Shown: in pieces, positions 30,691-41,390 of the stretch
Layout of the letters: each line of letters begins with the position of its first letter
Position numbering within the stretch: position 1 is the first letter of the stretch
From: Xanthomonas sp. DAR 35659
Lineage (GTDB): Bacteria > Pseudomonadota > Gammaproteobacteria > Xanthomonadales > Xanthomonadaceae
Assembly (NCBI RefSeq): GCF_041242975.1
Contig: NZ_CP162488.1
Span: forward strand, 4,640,001-4,704,000
DNA length: 64,000 bases
Reading direction: 5' to 3'
Position numbers and translations under genes: made by a program
The notes under the pieces: model-generated
What the model saw: only the letters and a program-made list of their open reading frames with translations
Told to the model about the DNA's origin: nothing
The model's database searches: none

Positions 30691-31760
30691 CGGCGTGCGC
30701 CGCCGCGGCTGCGCACCGCGGCGATCAGCTTGAAGCCGTCGCGGGTGGCGATCACCTCGGTCTCGCCGAAGCTGGCATCGAGCACCGCCTCGTAAGGCAG
30801 GTGCCGGTTGGCGACCAGGAACAGCGTGCCGCCGGGCTTGAGCGCCTGCGCCGCCACGGCGATGAAGCGGCGGCCGATGTCCGGGCGCTCCATCCGGCCG
30901 GGCGCGTGGAACGGCGGATTGGAGACGATGACGTCGTACTGCGCGGGCAGCCCGGTGGTCACGTCGTGCCAGTGGAAGCCCAGCGTCACCCCGGCCGGCG
31001 CCTGCGCCAGGTTGGCGCGCGCCAGCGCCAGTGCGCGCGCGTCGGCCTCGAACAGGTCCAGCGCGGCGATCTTCGGGCAGCGCGCGAGCAGCTCCGCCGA
31101 CAGGTAGCCGTAACCGGCACCGAGATCGGCGGCGCGCCCGGCCAGATCCGGCGGCAGATGCTCGGCCAGCAGCGCCGAGGCCGGGTCGATGCGGTCCCAG
31201 GCGAACACCCCGGGACGGCTGCGGAAGCGCCCGTCCAGGATCGGCCGCACCGCGTCCAGCTTCGCCCAGCGCTGCTGCAGCGCGGCGTCGTGGCCGCCCT
31301 GCAGCGGCGCGGTCCAGTACACGCGGCAATGGTGCTTGGTCAGTTTGCCGCCGAGCCCGGCCAACTGCTGCAGGTCGTCCTCGCCGGAACGCGCGCCTTC
31401 GTTGTTGGCCTGGCAGGCGACCACGATGCCGCCCGGCGCGGCCAGCGCCACCGCGCGTGCCAGCAGCGCCCGCGCCTCGTCGCGCTGGCGCGGCGGCAGC
31501 ACCAGGATCAGCGCGTAGCCGCCGGCATCGTCGTGGTCGCCGGCGTCCTCGGCCCGGACCTGCCAGCCGCTGTGCTGCAACGCGGTCGCGAACGGGCGAT
31601 AGCCCTGCTCGCAGACCAGTTGTGTCGGCTGCGCGTGCTGGCGCAGCGCCCAGCCGTCGCGGGCGCGCAGGAACAGCACCCTGCCGGCCGGCCAGCGCAG
31701 CGCGCCCTGGGCGAAGGGCAGGAACAGGGTCTCGAGGGGAGCGTCTTGCAAGGCCGGCAT
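30687..31760 (-). CDS. rsmC: RsmC-like 16S rRNA (guanine-N2) methyltransferase
   Basis: The 357-residue protein has two related domains. The first lacks the catalytic motif, while the C-terminal one has the SAM-binding DLGAGYGYLSAELL and the catalytic NPPFH of RsmC/RlmG enzymes that methylate guanine N2. RsmC acts on G1207 of 16S rRNA; RlmG (G1835 of 23S rRNA) is the alternative. The stop codon overlaps the rsuA ATG, supporting a small-subunit role. No transmembrane or signal segment is seen. Confidence 0.82.
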   Translation of the reverse strand: MPALQDAPLETLFLPFAQGALRWPAGRVLFLRARDGWALRQHAQPTQLVCEQGYRPFATALQHSGWQVRAEDAGDHDDAGGYALILVLPPRQRDEARALLARAVALAAPGGIVVACQANNEGARSGEDDLQQLAGLGGKLTKHHCRVYWTAPLQGGHDAALQQRWAKLDAVRPILDGRFRSRPGVFAWDRIDPASALLAEHLPPDLAGRAADLGAGYGYLSAELLARCPKIAALDLFEADARALALARANLAQAPAGVTLGFHWHDVTTGLPAQYDVIVSNPPFHAPGRMERPDIGRRFIAVAAQALKPGGTLFLVANRHLPYEAVLDASFGETEVIATRDGFKLIAAVRSRGGARR

Positions 31761-31902
31761 GGGATCGGAAATGGACGGGGAATGCGCATTCTACCGGCAG
31801 CCCGGCGCCGCCCCGGTTTTGCGCTAAGCGAACGCATCATTGATGCGACGGCAACATTGTCGCGCCTAGGCTGCAAGCCACCCCGAACGGATGGAGAGGC
31901 AT

Positions 31903-32166
31903 ATGCGCGCAGTGTTCATCGGTGGCGTCGTCGACAACAGCGAAGTGGACCTGGACGGCAGCCAACCGCCACTGCACTACCCGGAGAACACCGGTACAGG
32001 GCGTCCACGCTACCGCCTGCACCAGCGCGGCGAGCGCGACGACGGCAGCGTGGTGTATGCGGTCTATGCCGCGCCGGAGCTGGGCGCCACCGAGGTGGAG
32101 CGCGTGTTCAACGAACGCGGCTATGCGCGTCGTTTCGGCGTGGAACCGGCGCCGGTGGAGCAATAG
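31903..32166 (+). CDS. Small hypothetical protein
   Basis: The 87-residue soluble protein begins MRAVFIGGVVDNSEVDLDGS, with PPLHYPENTG and YRLHQRGERDDGSVVYAVYA further on, a compact beta-rich pattern. It looks like a conserved Xanthomonas hypothetical. The ATG at 31903 is chosen over 31891 because GGAG lies eight to eleven bases before it. It is divergent from rsmC and followed by a REP-rich spacer. The function is unknown. Confidence 0.7.
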   Translation: MRAVFIGGVVDNSEVDLDGSQPPLHYPENTGTGRPRYRLHQRGERDDGSVVYAVYAAPELGATEVERVFNERGYARRFGVEPAPVEQ

Positions 32167-32258
32167 CGCCCGGTAGGCGGCGCAGAGAGCCAGTTTGCGA
32201 AAAGGTGGTTGAGCGTCGGCTGGTAGCCGCTGCGGAAGCGCAGCGGCAAATTCCCCAA

Positions 32259-32324
32259 TGTAGGAGCGGCTTCAGCCGCGACGCGTCCCTGTAAGGTTGC
32301 GTCGCGGCTGAAGCCGCTCCTACA
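32259..32324. repeat. REP palindrome pair
   Basis: Forward and reverse arms with core GAGCGGCTTCAGCCGC face each other across about 18 bases, starting 93 bases after the small gene upstream. Confidence 0.93.
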
Positions 32325-32418
32325 GGTACGTCTGCAGTGCAACTGCTTTGCTTGAGCGGCCCAGCGCCGCTAGTCCCATCGCACCTACCGGGATCACCGC
32401 ACGCCCCAACAGCTCTTC

Positions 32419-32489
32419 TGTAGGAGCGGCTTCAGCCGCGACCCGAAGTCCTTCGACCAACCCCTGTCGCGGCTGAAGCCGCTCCTACA
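32419..32489. repeat. REP palindrome pair
   Basis: A second complete forward/reverse pair in the same spacer, about 95 bases from the first. Ends 32 bases before the stop codon of the sugar dehydrogenase gene on the opposite strand. Confidence 0.93.
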
Positions 32490-32521
32490 GCAGCGCGACA
32501 CAGCGCGCCGGCAGTTGCTTT

Positions 32522-33862
<1,341 letters not shown>

Positions 33863-33933
33863 TCGTGGAGGACATCCGGACTCGGGGGAATCCGATGATG
33901 CACAGCCGCGCCGCGGCAAAAGTGAAAGACGCG

Positions 33934-34257
33934 TCAAGACGCGGCGTCGCCGCGCGGATCCTCGTCCCAGGGGCGAGCCGGGAGCTGGCGCACGCTGCGG
34001 ATCTCGTCCAGCCAGAGGAAATGGTGTTCGGCCGGGTCGTCGAGCCCGTCGATCCGCACCTGCGCGTTGCTGCCTTCGCGCTCGTCCGCGTCGCGGAACT
34101 GCTGGATGCTCGGGCGAATGCTGACCGTGCCCAGGAACGTGCTGCCGTCGACGAGTTCGATCTGCACGTCGGACTGCTCGGGCAATTGCAGGATCAGTTC
34201 CTCCAGCGCCTGGATCTGCGCCTGGTCGGTGTGGACGCGCTTGGCATACTTGGTCAT
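33934..34257 (-). CDS. DUF3247 family protein (Sm-like fold)
   Basis: The 107-residue protein matches the DUF3247 family, whose Xanthomonas campestris member has an Sm-like fold by crystal structure. The core [20 protein letters not shown] is the beta-barrel part. An RNA-binding role has been suggested from the fold but not shown. It lies 69 bases after the hybrid kinase on the same strand and precedes the sugar dehydrogenase gene. Confidence 0.85.
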   Translation of the reverse strand: MTKYAKRVHTDQAQIQALEELILQLPEQSDVQIELVDGSTFLGTVSIRPSIQQFRDADEREGSNAQVRIDGLDDPAEHHFLWLDEIRSVRQLPARPWDEDPRGDAAS

Positions 34258-34326
34258 CGGCGGACTCCGTGCGGGGGAGCGCCTACCCTAGCGCCGCCGG
34301 CGTGAGCCGGCGGACAAGGGCGCCGC

Positions 34327-36327
34327 TCAGGCCTGCCTGGCGAAGCGCACCGCGGACACCAACTGCGCCACGCTGTACGGCTTGGCCAGGTGTTCCTGGA
34401 AACCGGACTGCAGCGCGCGATCGCGGTCGTCGGCACGCGCCAGCGCGGTCACCGCCACCGCCGGCAGGTCGGCGGCCTGCAGGCCCATGTTCTCGCGGAT
34501 GGTGCGGATCAGGCCGTAGCCGTCCATGCCCGGCATGCCGATGTCGGTGACCATCACGTCGATGTCGGCGTGGCCGCCGCCATCGAGCACTTCCAGCGCC
34601 TCGCTGGCCGAGCCCACCGCCAGCACCTCCGCGCCCTGCTCCTGGAGCAGGCGGCGCAGGTAGTCGAGCATGTCCGGCTGGTCCTCGACCGCGAGCAGGC
34701 GCATGCCCTTCAGCGCATGCGCCTCCACGATCTGTTCGGCCATCGCGAAGGCACGCACCTCTCGCAGCGGCCGCTTGCCCGGCACGTCGCGGTGCAGCGG
34801 CAGGCGCACGGTGAACACCGAACCGCAGCCGCGGCCGTCGCTGGCCGCGCTGACTTGGCCGCCATGCATTTCCACCAGTTGCTGCACGATCGCCAGGCCC
34901 AGGCCGAGGCCGCCGTGCAGGCGCGTGGTGGTGCCGTCGGCCTGGCGGAAGCGGCCGAACAGATGCGGCAGGAATTCCGGCGGGATGCCGTCGCCGGAGT
35001 CGCGCACCGCCACCGTCACGTGCTCGCCGTCCGCATCGGCATCGATCGACAGGTCGATGCGCCCGTGCGCCGGCGTGAACTTGATCGCGTTGGACAACAG
35101 GTTCCAGAACACCTGCTGCAGGCGCGTGGCGTCGCCCAGCACCATGCACGGCTGCGGCGGCGCCTGCAGGGTCAGCGACTGCGCCTTGCCTTCGGCCACC
35201 GGCTCCTGCGCGCGCAACGCCTCGCGCACCTGTTCGGCCAGATCCAGCTGCTCCACTTCCAGTTGCACCTTGCCCAGCAGCATGCTGCTGAGATCGAGCA
35301 TGTCCGAGATCAGCCGCTGCTGCGCGCGCGCGCTGCTGGCGATCACCGACAGGCCCTTGCTGCTCGGATCGCCGGGCGGCAGCCGCTGCAGCAGCAGGTC
35401 GCTCCAGCCGAGGATGGTGGTCAGTGGCGTGCGCAGTTCGTGCGACAGCGTGGCCAGGAACTCGTCCTTCAGCCGCGCCATGCTCTCGGCGGCATTGCGC
35501 GCGCTGCGCTCGGATTCCAGCAGTTGCTCGCGCGCCAGTTCGATGTCGCGGCGCTCGGTGACGTCCGGGCTGCTGCCGGCCAGGCCGATGAACTCGCCCT
35601 CGGCGGAATAGCGCGGCACCGCGGTCATCTCCACCCAGCGCCATTCGCCGTCGTGGCGGCGCGCGCGCACCAGCGCGCGCAGGTTGCGCTGCTCGCTCAG
35701 CGCCAGGCGCAGTTCGAATGCGAAGGGGCCGGCGTCCTCCGGATGCAGCACATCGCCCCAGCCGGGCTGTGCGTCGTCCGATTCCGGATTGATGCCGAAG
35801 AACTCGGCATAGGCGGTATTGGTGAAGCGCAGGTGGCCGGTGGCGTCCAGCACCCATACCGGCATCGGCAGGCCCTCGGCGAGCGCGCTGAAGCGGGCCT
35901 CGCTTTCGGCCAGGTCGCGCTCCACGCGCTTGCGCTCGGTGATGTCGAGGAACTGCACGGCCACCTGGTGGCGTTCCGGCGCGCCGACCCGGAATGCATC
36001 GACCGTCCACCACCGATCCAGTCCCACCGAAAAGTTCTCGGTCTTGCCGCGGCGGCCGCTGCGCGCCACCTCGCCGTACAGTTCGAACCAGTGTTCCTCG
36101 TGGGCCGGCAACATCTCGCACACGCGGCGGCCGACGACGTCGCGCAGACCGGTTTCGCGCTCGAACGCGGCATTGACCTCCAGGAACACATAGTCCACCG
36201 CGCGCTCGCCGTCGAACAGCACCTGCACCACGCAGAACCCGGAATCGATCTTGTCGAAGATCTCGCGGTAGTGCAGGTCCGACGCCGGCGCGCGCGACAA
36301 GAGAGGCGATTCGGTACTGACATGCAT
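34327..36327 (-). CDS. Hybrid sensor histidine kinase/response regulator
   Basis: The 666-residue soluble protein carries two PAS domains (about 20-125 and 145-265), a dimerisation domain with the phospho-acceptor His in LATLSHELRTPLTTILGW, and an ATPase domain (NLLSNAIKFTPAHG; GLGLGLAIVQQLVEMHGG). The receiver domain at the C-terminus has Asp in VMVTDIGMPGMDGYG. No membrane helix is found, so it senses a cytoplasmic signal through PAS. No output domain follows, so a phosphotransfer partner is needed. ATG 36327 gives MHVSTESPLL and fits PAS domain spacing; an upstream ATG would translate a hairpin region. Confidence 0.92.
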   Translation of the reverse strand: MHVSTESPLLSRAPASDLHYREIFDKIDSGFCVVQVLFDGERAVDYVFLEVNAAFERETGLRDVVGRRVCEMLPAHEEHWFELYGEVARSGRRGKTENFSVGLDRWWTVDAFRVGAPERHQVAVQFLDITERKRVERDLAESEARFSALAEGLPMPVWVLDATGHLRFTNTAYAEFFGINPESDDAQPGWGDVLHPEDAGPFAFELRLALSEQRNLRALVRARRHDGEWRWVEMTAVPRYSAEGEFIGLAGSSPDVTERRDIELAREQLLESERSARNAAESMARLKDEFLATLSHELRTPLTTILGWSDLLLQRLPPGDPSSKGLSVIASSARAQQRLISDMLDLSSMLLGKVQLEVEQLDLAEQVREALRAQEPVAEGKAQSLTLQAPPQPCMVLGDATRLQQVFWNLLSNAIKFTPAHGRIDLSIDADADGEHVTVAVRDSGDGIPPEFLPHLFGRFRQADGTTTRLHGGLGLGLAIVQQLVEMHGGQVSAASDGRGCGSVFTVRLPLHRDVPGKRPLREVRAFAMAEQIVEAHALKGMRLLAVEDQPDMLDYLRRLLQEQGAEVLAVGSASEALEVLDGGGHADIDVMVTDIGMPGMDGYGLIRTIRENMGLQAADLPAVAVTALARADDRDRALQSGFQEHLAKPYSVAQLVSAVRFARQA

Positions 36328-36379
36328 GGCGTGGTGTGCTCTGGAGAACGACGGCGCGGCGATGAAGAAGCGACACGGC

Positions 36380-36413
36380 GCGTGCCCGGGGCGTGAAGAC
36401 GCCCGGGGCACGC
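36380..36413 (-). terminator. Long hairpin between a small membrane-protein gene and the hybrid kinase
   Basis: Fifteen-base arms with one mismatch (GCGTGCCCGGGGCGT against its complement) enclose a GAAG loop. The element lies 68 bases after the small gene's stop and 52 bases before the kinase start. On the minus strand it is followed by a pyrimidine-rich TCGCTTCTTC, so it could end the upstream transcript or act as an attenuator before the kinase. Confidence 0.7.
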
Positions 36414-36481
36414 GCAGCGCATCCCGCATCTTGTTAAGCCGCTCCGCCGCCGTCAAGCCAAGTGGCGGTGGCGACGCGCGC

Positions 36482-36745
36482 TCACCACAGGAAGGCGACG
36501 ACCAGCACGATCCCCAGCAGCGACAGCGCGATGCCGCCGATGACGCCCCATTGCGTCAGGCGCGCGCTGCGCAGGGCCTGCTCCTCCAGCCAGCGCTCGG
36601 CCTCCTCGCGCCAGGACGGCGGCGAGCGTTCCAGCATCTGCTGCACGCGGGTCACGCCCAGTTGCCGGCATTGCTGGCGGCACTGCTCCGGCGCAGCGGC
36701 CTGCTCCGGGGCGATGGTGTCTTCGGGGGCGATGGCATAGGACAT
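36482..36745 (-). CDS. Small protein with C-terminal membrane anchor
   Basis: The 87-residue protein has a charged, Gln/Cys-containing soluble part (APEQCRQQCRQLGVTRVQQML) and one C-terminal helix (WGVIGGIALSLLGIVLVVAF). This is the layout of a tail-anchored or small regulatory membrane protein. No family was recognised. It starts 13 bases after the gene upstream on the same strand, so the two form a pair. Confidence 0.7.
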   Translation of the reverse strand: MSYAIAPEDTIAPEQAAAPEQCRQQCRQLGVTRVQQMLERSPPSWREEAERWLEEQALRSARLTQWGVIGGIALSLLGIVLVVAFLW

Positions 36746-36758
36746 GGGCGGCGCTCTC

Positions 36759-37229
36759 CTAGCCCAGCGTGAAGCGCGGGCTGTCGTTGCTCAGTTCGTG
36801 CTCCACCGCCATCCGCGCCAGGCGTGTGTAGTTGGCACGCGGGCCTGCGCCGCGGCCGACGATCAGGCCCAGGTACTCCAGTCCGGTCCATACCCGCGCC
36901 TTCCATTCGACGCCGTGCTCGGCCAGCACCAGGGTCAGCGAGTAGCGGAAGCTCTGGCCCTGCGGGCTGCGGAACGCGTAGATCGGCGGGAACTGCACGG
37001 CCACGTCCCGCTGCTCGCCGAGCGAGGCCAGGTAGCGGCGCAGTTCCTGCCGCACGTCCTCGCCCGGGGACAGCCGCAGTTGCCGCGCCGCCTCGTCCAG
37101 ATTCGCCTGCTGCTCGACGAAACTGGCCGCGCCGCTGGCCGGGCTGTGGCCGTGGCGCTTGGCCCAGTCGATGAACTGCAGGCGCACGTCGCCTGCGGCG
37201 TGCGCGTGGTGGAACAGCGGCATCTTCAT
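36759..37229 (-). CDS. Hypothetical soluble protein
   Basis: The 156-residue protein has no signal peptide or membrane helix. Helical stretches (NLDEAARQLRLSPGEDVRQEL) and conserved-looking strands (VEWKARVWTGLEYLGLIVG) suggest a folded protein, but no family is known to me. It is probably co-transcribed with the small anchored protein that follows, possibly as partners at the membrane. ATG 37229 fits; the upstream extension in the same frame reads poorly. Confidence 0.65.
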   Translation of the reverse strand: MKMPLFHHAHAAGDVRLQFIDWAKRHGHSPASGAASFVEQQANLDEAARQLRLSPGEDVRQELRRYLASLGEQRDVAVQFPPIYAFRSPQGQSFRYSLTLVLAEHGVEWKARVWTGLEYLGLIVGRGAGPRANYTRLARMAVEHELSNDSPRFTLG

Positions 37230-37426
37230 GCGATCCCCGAATCCCGTATGTGCGGCCATGGTGGGGCGCGTGCCGTGAAGCACGCGGCGAGGCAGCGTGA
37301 ACCGCACGTCACGTGCCGAAACAGGATGAATCGGTGGCGAACGCGCGCCGGCGCGGCCGCCGTGGCGATTGCGGCCGCGCCGGCGCAGGCACACACTTGC
37401 GAGGGCACCCCTCGTGGAGATCCGTC

Positions 37427-37996
37427 ATGAAGATCCGATACGCCTGGACGGCGCTGGCGCTGGCCTGCCTGTTGGCGGGCGGAGCCTCCGCCGAGACCCG
37501 CAATGTCACCGATCCGCAGGCCCCGCGCAGCGTCGAGCGCGATGGACCGGTGCAGGTCCGCTGGGCCGACCCGGCCACGTTCACCGAACTGCGCTACAGC
37601 CGCAACCGCTGGGAAGCGCAGCGCGGCGACTGGGTGCGGCAGCTGGCCGACTACCTGCAGGAGCGCGCAGGCAAGCGCCTGGCGCCCGGGCAGCGGCTGG
37701 ACGTGGAACTGACCGACATCAAGCGCGCCGGCGACTACGAGCCGTGGCACGGCGTGCAATGGAACGACGTGCGGGTGATGCGCGATATCTACCCACCGCG
37801 CATCAGCCTGACCTTCACCTTGCGCGGCGCGGGTGGGCAGGTGCTGGACCAGGGCGAGCGCAAGCTGATCGACAGCAGCTACCTGTTCAACAGCAGCATC
37901 GGCATGAGCAACGACCCGCTGCGCTACGAGAAGCGGCTGCTCGACGATTGGGTGCGCCGCGAGTTCCGTGGCGATGCCGAGATGGCTGGGCGCTGA
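37427..37996 (+). CDS. DUF3016 family secreted protein
   Basis: The 189-residue protein has a signal peptide (YAWTALALACLLAGGASA) and matches the DUF3016 family: VQVRWADPATFTELRYS, LADYLQERAGKRLAPGQRLDV and YPPRISLTFTLRGAGGQ. The family is periplasmic and often found near stress or envelope genes; its function is unknown. It is divergent from the hypothetical pair by 197 bases and is followed by a long REP-derived spacer. Confidence 0.85.
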   Translation: MKIRYAWTALALACLLAGGASAETRNVTDPQAPRSVERDGPVQVRWADPATFTELRYSRNRWEAQRGDWVRQLADYLQERAGKRLAPGQRLDVELTDIKRAGDYEPWHGVQWNDVRVMRDIYPPRISLTFTLRGAGGQVLDQGERKLIDSSYLFNSSIGMSNDPLRYEKRLLDDWVRREFRGDAEMAGR

Positions 37997-38404
37997 GGGG
38001 CGGCATGCACAGGAGGGGTGACCCGAGGTGCTGTGCGTGCGCTCCGGTGGCCGGGCGATCGTCCTGTCCGACTGGCGGGGTGAGGCGGGCGATGTCGCGT
38101 CATCCGGTTTTTCCGCGGCCGGTGGGCGCCGCCTTCGTTCGTCGCGGCTGAAGTCGCTCCCACAGAGGCCATGCGGCGAGCTGACTGGAGTTGTGTCGTC
38201 GTGCCCTCGGCCTTGATGCTTGCCCTGCAGTTGCAAGCGTGCGGCTGCGTTCGTCGCGGCTGAAGCCGCTCCTACAGGGACTTTGCAGGCGGGCTGGTGT
38301 TGTTTTGCTGGGGCCTCGGCCTTGATGCTCGCCCTGCATTTGCAGGCGTGCGGCTTCGTTCGTCGCGGCTGAAGCCGCTCCTGCAGGAGCGGCGAGTTCG
38401 GCGC
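37997..38404. repeat. Intergenic region with tandem REP half-sites
   Basis: Three reverse REP arms lie in the same orientation, starting near 38144, 38252 and 38361, spaced by about 108 bases. The last is followed by a short forward arm GAGCGGCG. Two of them share an additional upstream block (CCTCGGCCTTGATGCT followed by GCCCTGCA, then GCGTGCGGCT) so the unit that was copied is longer than the REP arm. No gene is visible. Confidence 0.8.
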
Positions 38405-39478
38405 TCAGCCGTGCAGATACGCGCGCGGCGCACGCTTGAGTCCGCACAGCAGGCGGTAGGCGCTGGAGGCGCAGCGCGCGGCCAGGGTGTCGATGCGCGG
38501 CTGCGCGCCCCACAGCTGGACCTCGCTGCCGAGTCCGGCCTGCGGGTGGTCGGTCAGGTCCACGGTCAGCATGTCCATCGAGACGCGCCCGATCAGTTGC
38601 CCGGGTGCGCCGTCGATCAGCACCGGCGTGCCGTTCGGCGCGAACTGCGGATAGCCGTCGGCATAGCCCATCGCCACCACGCCGACCCGGGTCGGGCGCG
38701 GCGCGACGAAGCGCGCGCCGTAGCCGACCGGCTCGCCGGCGGCCAAGTCGCGCACCGCGATGACCCTGGACTGCAGGGTCATCACCGGACGCAATTCGCC
38801 CGGCAATTCGGCGCCGGCGGCGAACGGGTCGGCGCCGTACAGCATCAGCCCCGGCCGCGCCCAGCCGTTGCGCAACTGCGGCCAGCCCAGCAGGGCCGGG
38901 GAGTTGCACAGGCTGATGTCGCCGGCCAGGCCGGCGGTGGCCTGGCGGAAGACGTCGACCTGCTCCAGGGTGCGCGCGCTGTCCAGTTCGTCGGCGCGGG
39001 CGAAGTGGCTCATCAGCACCAGCCGCTCGACCTGCGGCAGCGCGCTCAGCCGCGCATGCGCGGCGCGGAATTCGTCCGGCGCCAGGCCCAGCCGGTGCAT
39101 GCCGCTGTCCAGCTTCAACCACAGGCACAGCGGCCGCGGCGCGGCGAACGCGGCGATCGCCTCGACCTGCCACGGCGAGGCGACCGCGCACCACAGCCGG
39201 TGTTCGGCGACCAGCGGCAGTTCGTCGGCGTCGAAGATGCCTTCCAGCAGCAGGATCGGCGCGGCGATGCCGGCCTGGCGCAGTTCCAGCGCCTCCTCGA
39301 TGCAGGCCACCGCGAAGCCGTCGGCCTCCGCCTCCAGCGCGCGCGCGCAGGCAACCGCGCCGTGCCCGTAGGCATCGGCCTTGACCACCGCCAGCGCCTT
39401 GCCGCCGCCCAGGCGTTTGGCCAGGCGATAGTTGTGGCGCAGCGCCTCGAGGTCGATCAATGCACGGGCTGGGCGCAC
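38405..39478 (-). CDS. alr: Alanine racemase
   Basis: The 357-residue enzyme interconverts L- and D-alanine with PLP. It shows the PLP-lysine motif [11 protein letters not shown] near residue 35, and the catalytic-Tyr region PVGYGARF with [16 protein letters not shown] further on. The GTG at 39478 gives [17 protein letters not shown], the usual N-terminus; it overlaps the dadA 3' end by 22 bases, so translation is coupled. Together with D-amino acid dehydrogenase it forms a catabolic pair (L-Ala to D-Ala to pyruvate), although it also supplies D-Ala for the cell wall. Confidence 0.95.
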   Translation of the reverse strand: MRPARALIDLEALRHNYRLAKRLGGGKALAVVKADAYGHGAVACARALEAEADGFAVACIEEALELRQAGIAAPILLLEGIFDADELPLVAEHRLWCAVASPWQVEAIAAFAAPRPLCLWLKLDSGMHRLGLAPDEFRAAHARLSALPQVERLVLMSHFARADELDSARTLEQVDVFRQATAGLAGDISLCNSPALLGWPQLRNGWARPGLMLYGADPFAAGAELPGELRPVMTLQSRVIAVRDLAAGEPVGYGARFVAPRPTRVGVVAMGYADGYPQFAPNGTPVLIDGAPGQLIGRVSMDMLTVDLTDHPQAGLGSEVQLWGAQPRIDTLAARCASSAYRLLCGLKRAPRAYLHG

Positions 39479-40764
39479 GCGACGGCCTCGGCGGTGGACG
39501 CGGCGGACCCGCGCGAGTAACGGAAGATGTCCAGGCCCTCGCCGCTGATCTGCGGCTGGCGCGAGGCGATCAGGTCGGCCAGGTAGCGGCCGGAACCGCA
39601 GGCCATGGTCCAGCCCAGCGTGCCGTGGCCGGTGTTGAGGAACAGGTTGCGGTAGCCGGTGGCGCCGACCACCGGGGTGCCGTCGGGCGTGGCCGGGCGC
39701 AGCCCGGTCCAGAATTCGGCGCGGGCCAGGTCGCCGCCGCGCGGGTACAGGTCGTTCACCACTTTCTCCAGGGTCGCGCGGCGCCGCGCCGGCAGCGACA
39801 GGTCGAAGCCGGCCAGTTCGGCCATGCCACCGACGCGGATGCGCTGGTCGAAGCGGGTGATCGCCACCTTGTAGGTTTCGTCGAGGATGGTGGAAGTCGG
39901 CGCCAGCGCCGCGTCGCGGATCGGCAGGGTCAGCGAATAGCCTTTCAGCGGGTACACCGGCAGGCGGATGCCCAGCGGCGCCAGCAAGCGCGGGGAATAG
40001 CTGCCCAAGGCGACCACGTAACGGTCGGCGCGCTCCAGCCGGCCGCCGAGGCGCACGCCGTCCAGGCGGTCGCCGTCGGCCTGCAGGCCGTCGATGGTCT
40101 CGCCGTAGCGGAATTGCACGCCGGCGGCCGCGGCCAGCGCGGCCAGGCGCTGGGTGAACAGGCGACAGTCGCCGGTCTGATCGTTGGGCAGGCGCAAGGC
40201 GCCGACCAGGCTGGCCGGCGCGCTGGCCAGCGCCGGCTCGACCCGGGCGATGCCGGCGCGGTCCAGCAGTTCGTAGGGCACGCCGTACTCGCGCAGCACC
40301 TCGATGTCCTTGGCCGCGCCATCCAGTTGCTGCTGGGTGCGGAACAACTGGGTGGTGCCGAGCTGGCGGCCTTCGTATTCGATGCCGGTCTCGGCGCGCA
40401 GTTGGTCCAGGCAGTCGCGGCTGTACTCGGACAGGCGCACCATCCGCGCCTTGTTGATCGCATAGCGCTCGGCGGTGCAGTTGCGCAGCATCTGCGCCAG
40501 CCACAGGTACTGCTGCAGGTCGGCGGTGGGGCTGATCGCCAGCGGCGCATGGCGCTGGAACAGCCATTTCAGCGCCTTCAGCGGCACCCCGGGCGCCGCC
40601 CACGGCGACGCGTAGCCGGGCGAGACCTGGCCGGCATTGGCATAGCTGGTCTCCAGCCCGGCCGCGGGCTGGCGATCGACCACCGTCACCTCGCAGCCGC
40701 TGCGGGCCAGATACCACGCCGTGGCCGTGCCGATCACACCGCTGCCGAGAACCAGAACCCGCAT
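39457..40764 (-). CDS. dadA: D-amino acid dehydrogenase small subunit
   Basis: The 435-residue flavoprotein oxidises D-alanine to pyruvate and ammonia and feeds electrons to quinones. It shows the N-terminal FAD motif [18 protein letters not shown], the [19 protein letters not shown] segment of DadA, and [17 protein letters not shown] near the C-terminus. ATG 40764 begins MRVLVLGSG; upstream ATGs add only MIRRGMR. It is the first gene of the dadA-alr unit and divergent from an Lrp-type regulator, the classic arrangement of alanine catabolism. Confidence 0.96.
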   Translation of the reverse strand: MRVLVLGSGVIGTATAWYLARSGCEVTVVDRQPAAGLETSYANAGQVSPGYASPWAAPGVPLKALKWLFQRHAPLAISPTADLQQYLWLAQMLRNCTAERYAINKARMVRLSEYSRDCLDQLRAETGIEYEGRQLGTTQLFRTQQQLDGAAKDIEVLREYGVPYELLDRAGIARVEPALASAPASLVGALRLPNDQTGDCRLFTQRLAALAAAAGVQFRYGETIDGLQADGDRLDGVRLGGRLERADRYVVALGSYSPRLLAPLGIRLPVYPLKGYSLTLPIRDAALAPTSTILDETYKVAITRFDQRIRVGGMAELAGFDLSLPARRRATLEKVVNDLYPRGGDLARAEFWTGLRPATPDGTPVVGATGYRNLFLNTGHGTLGWTMACGSGRYLADLIASRQPQISGEGLDIFRYSRGSAASTAEAVACAQPVH

Positions 40765-40841
40765 GCGCATACCTCGTCGGATCAAATCCCTGGCTGGCTG
40801 GCGCCAGGGATGGAGTTAGGCGCAGTATAGGAAGCGCAACC

Positions 40842-40856
40842 CAGGATTTTCCCCTG
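40842..40856. promoter_or_regulatory. Lrp-like operator candidate between dadA and the regulator
   Basis: The 15-base CAGGATTTTCCCCTG has CAGG/CCTG arms around an AT-rich core, the layout of Lrp consensus sites (YAG...CTR). It is in the 146-base divergent spacer about 55 bases before the regulator start and 78 before dadA. One site only; other weak dyads nearby were not convincing. Confidence 0.4.
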
Positions 40857-40910
40857 TTTTTTCTCCGCATACCAGCCCAATCCCCTGCCCCGCCCCACCG
40901 AGACCGCGCC

Positions 40911-41390
40911 ATGGCCGCACGCGCCCGCGAACTGGACAAGATCGACCGCAAGATCCTGCGCATCCTGCAGCAGGAAGGCCGCATCTCCTTCACCGAACTG
41001 GGCGAGCGGGTCGGCCTGTCGACCACGCCCTGTACCGAGCGCGTGCGCCGGCTGGAACGCGACGGCGCCATCACCGGCTACTACGCGCGGCTGGACCCGC
41101 ATTACCTCAAGGCCAGCCTGCTGGTGTTCGTGGAGATCAGCCTGGCCTACAAGTCTGGCGACATCTTCGAGGAATTCCGCCGCGCCGCGCTGAAGCTGCC
41201 CAACGTGCTCGAGTGCCACCTGGTCTCCGGCGACTTCGACTATCTGCTCAAGGCGCGGATCAGCGAGATGGCGTCCTACCGCAAGCTGCTGGGCAGCACC
41301 CTGCTGACCCTGCCGCACGTGCGCGAGTCCAAGAGCTACATCGTGATGGAAGAGGTGAAGGAGACGCTGAGCCTGCCGATCGCCGATTGA
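40911..41390 (+). CDS. lrp: Lrp/AsnC family transcriptional regulator
   Basis: The 159-residue regulator has an N-terminal winged helix-turn-helix ([38 protein letters not shown]) and a RAM amino-acid-binding domain ([11 protein letters not shown] to [19 protein letters not shown]). It is full length. Divergence from dadA-alr suggests it activates these genes in response to alanine, as Lrp and DadR-type proteins do. It might also act as a global Lrp; naming as lrp follows similarity and not a test. Confidence 0.92.
   Translation: MAARARELDKIDRKILRILQQEGRISFTELGERVGLSTTPCTERVRRLERDGAITGYYARLDPHYLKASLLVFVEISLAYKSGDIFEEFRRAALKLPNVLECHLVSGDFDYLLKARISEMASYRKLLGSTLLTLPHVRESKSYIVMEEVKETLSLPIAD

Larger units (their letters stand above)
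32167..32521. other. Intergenic region with two REP pairs, no gene
   Basis: A stretch between two convergent genes. Both REP pairs are listed separately. The remaining bases hold no credible reading frame, promoter pair or terminator other than the REP hairpins. Confidence 0.65.
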
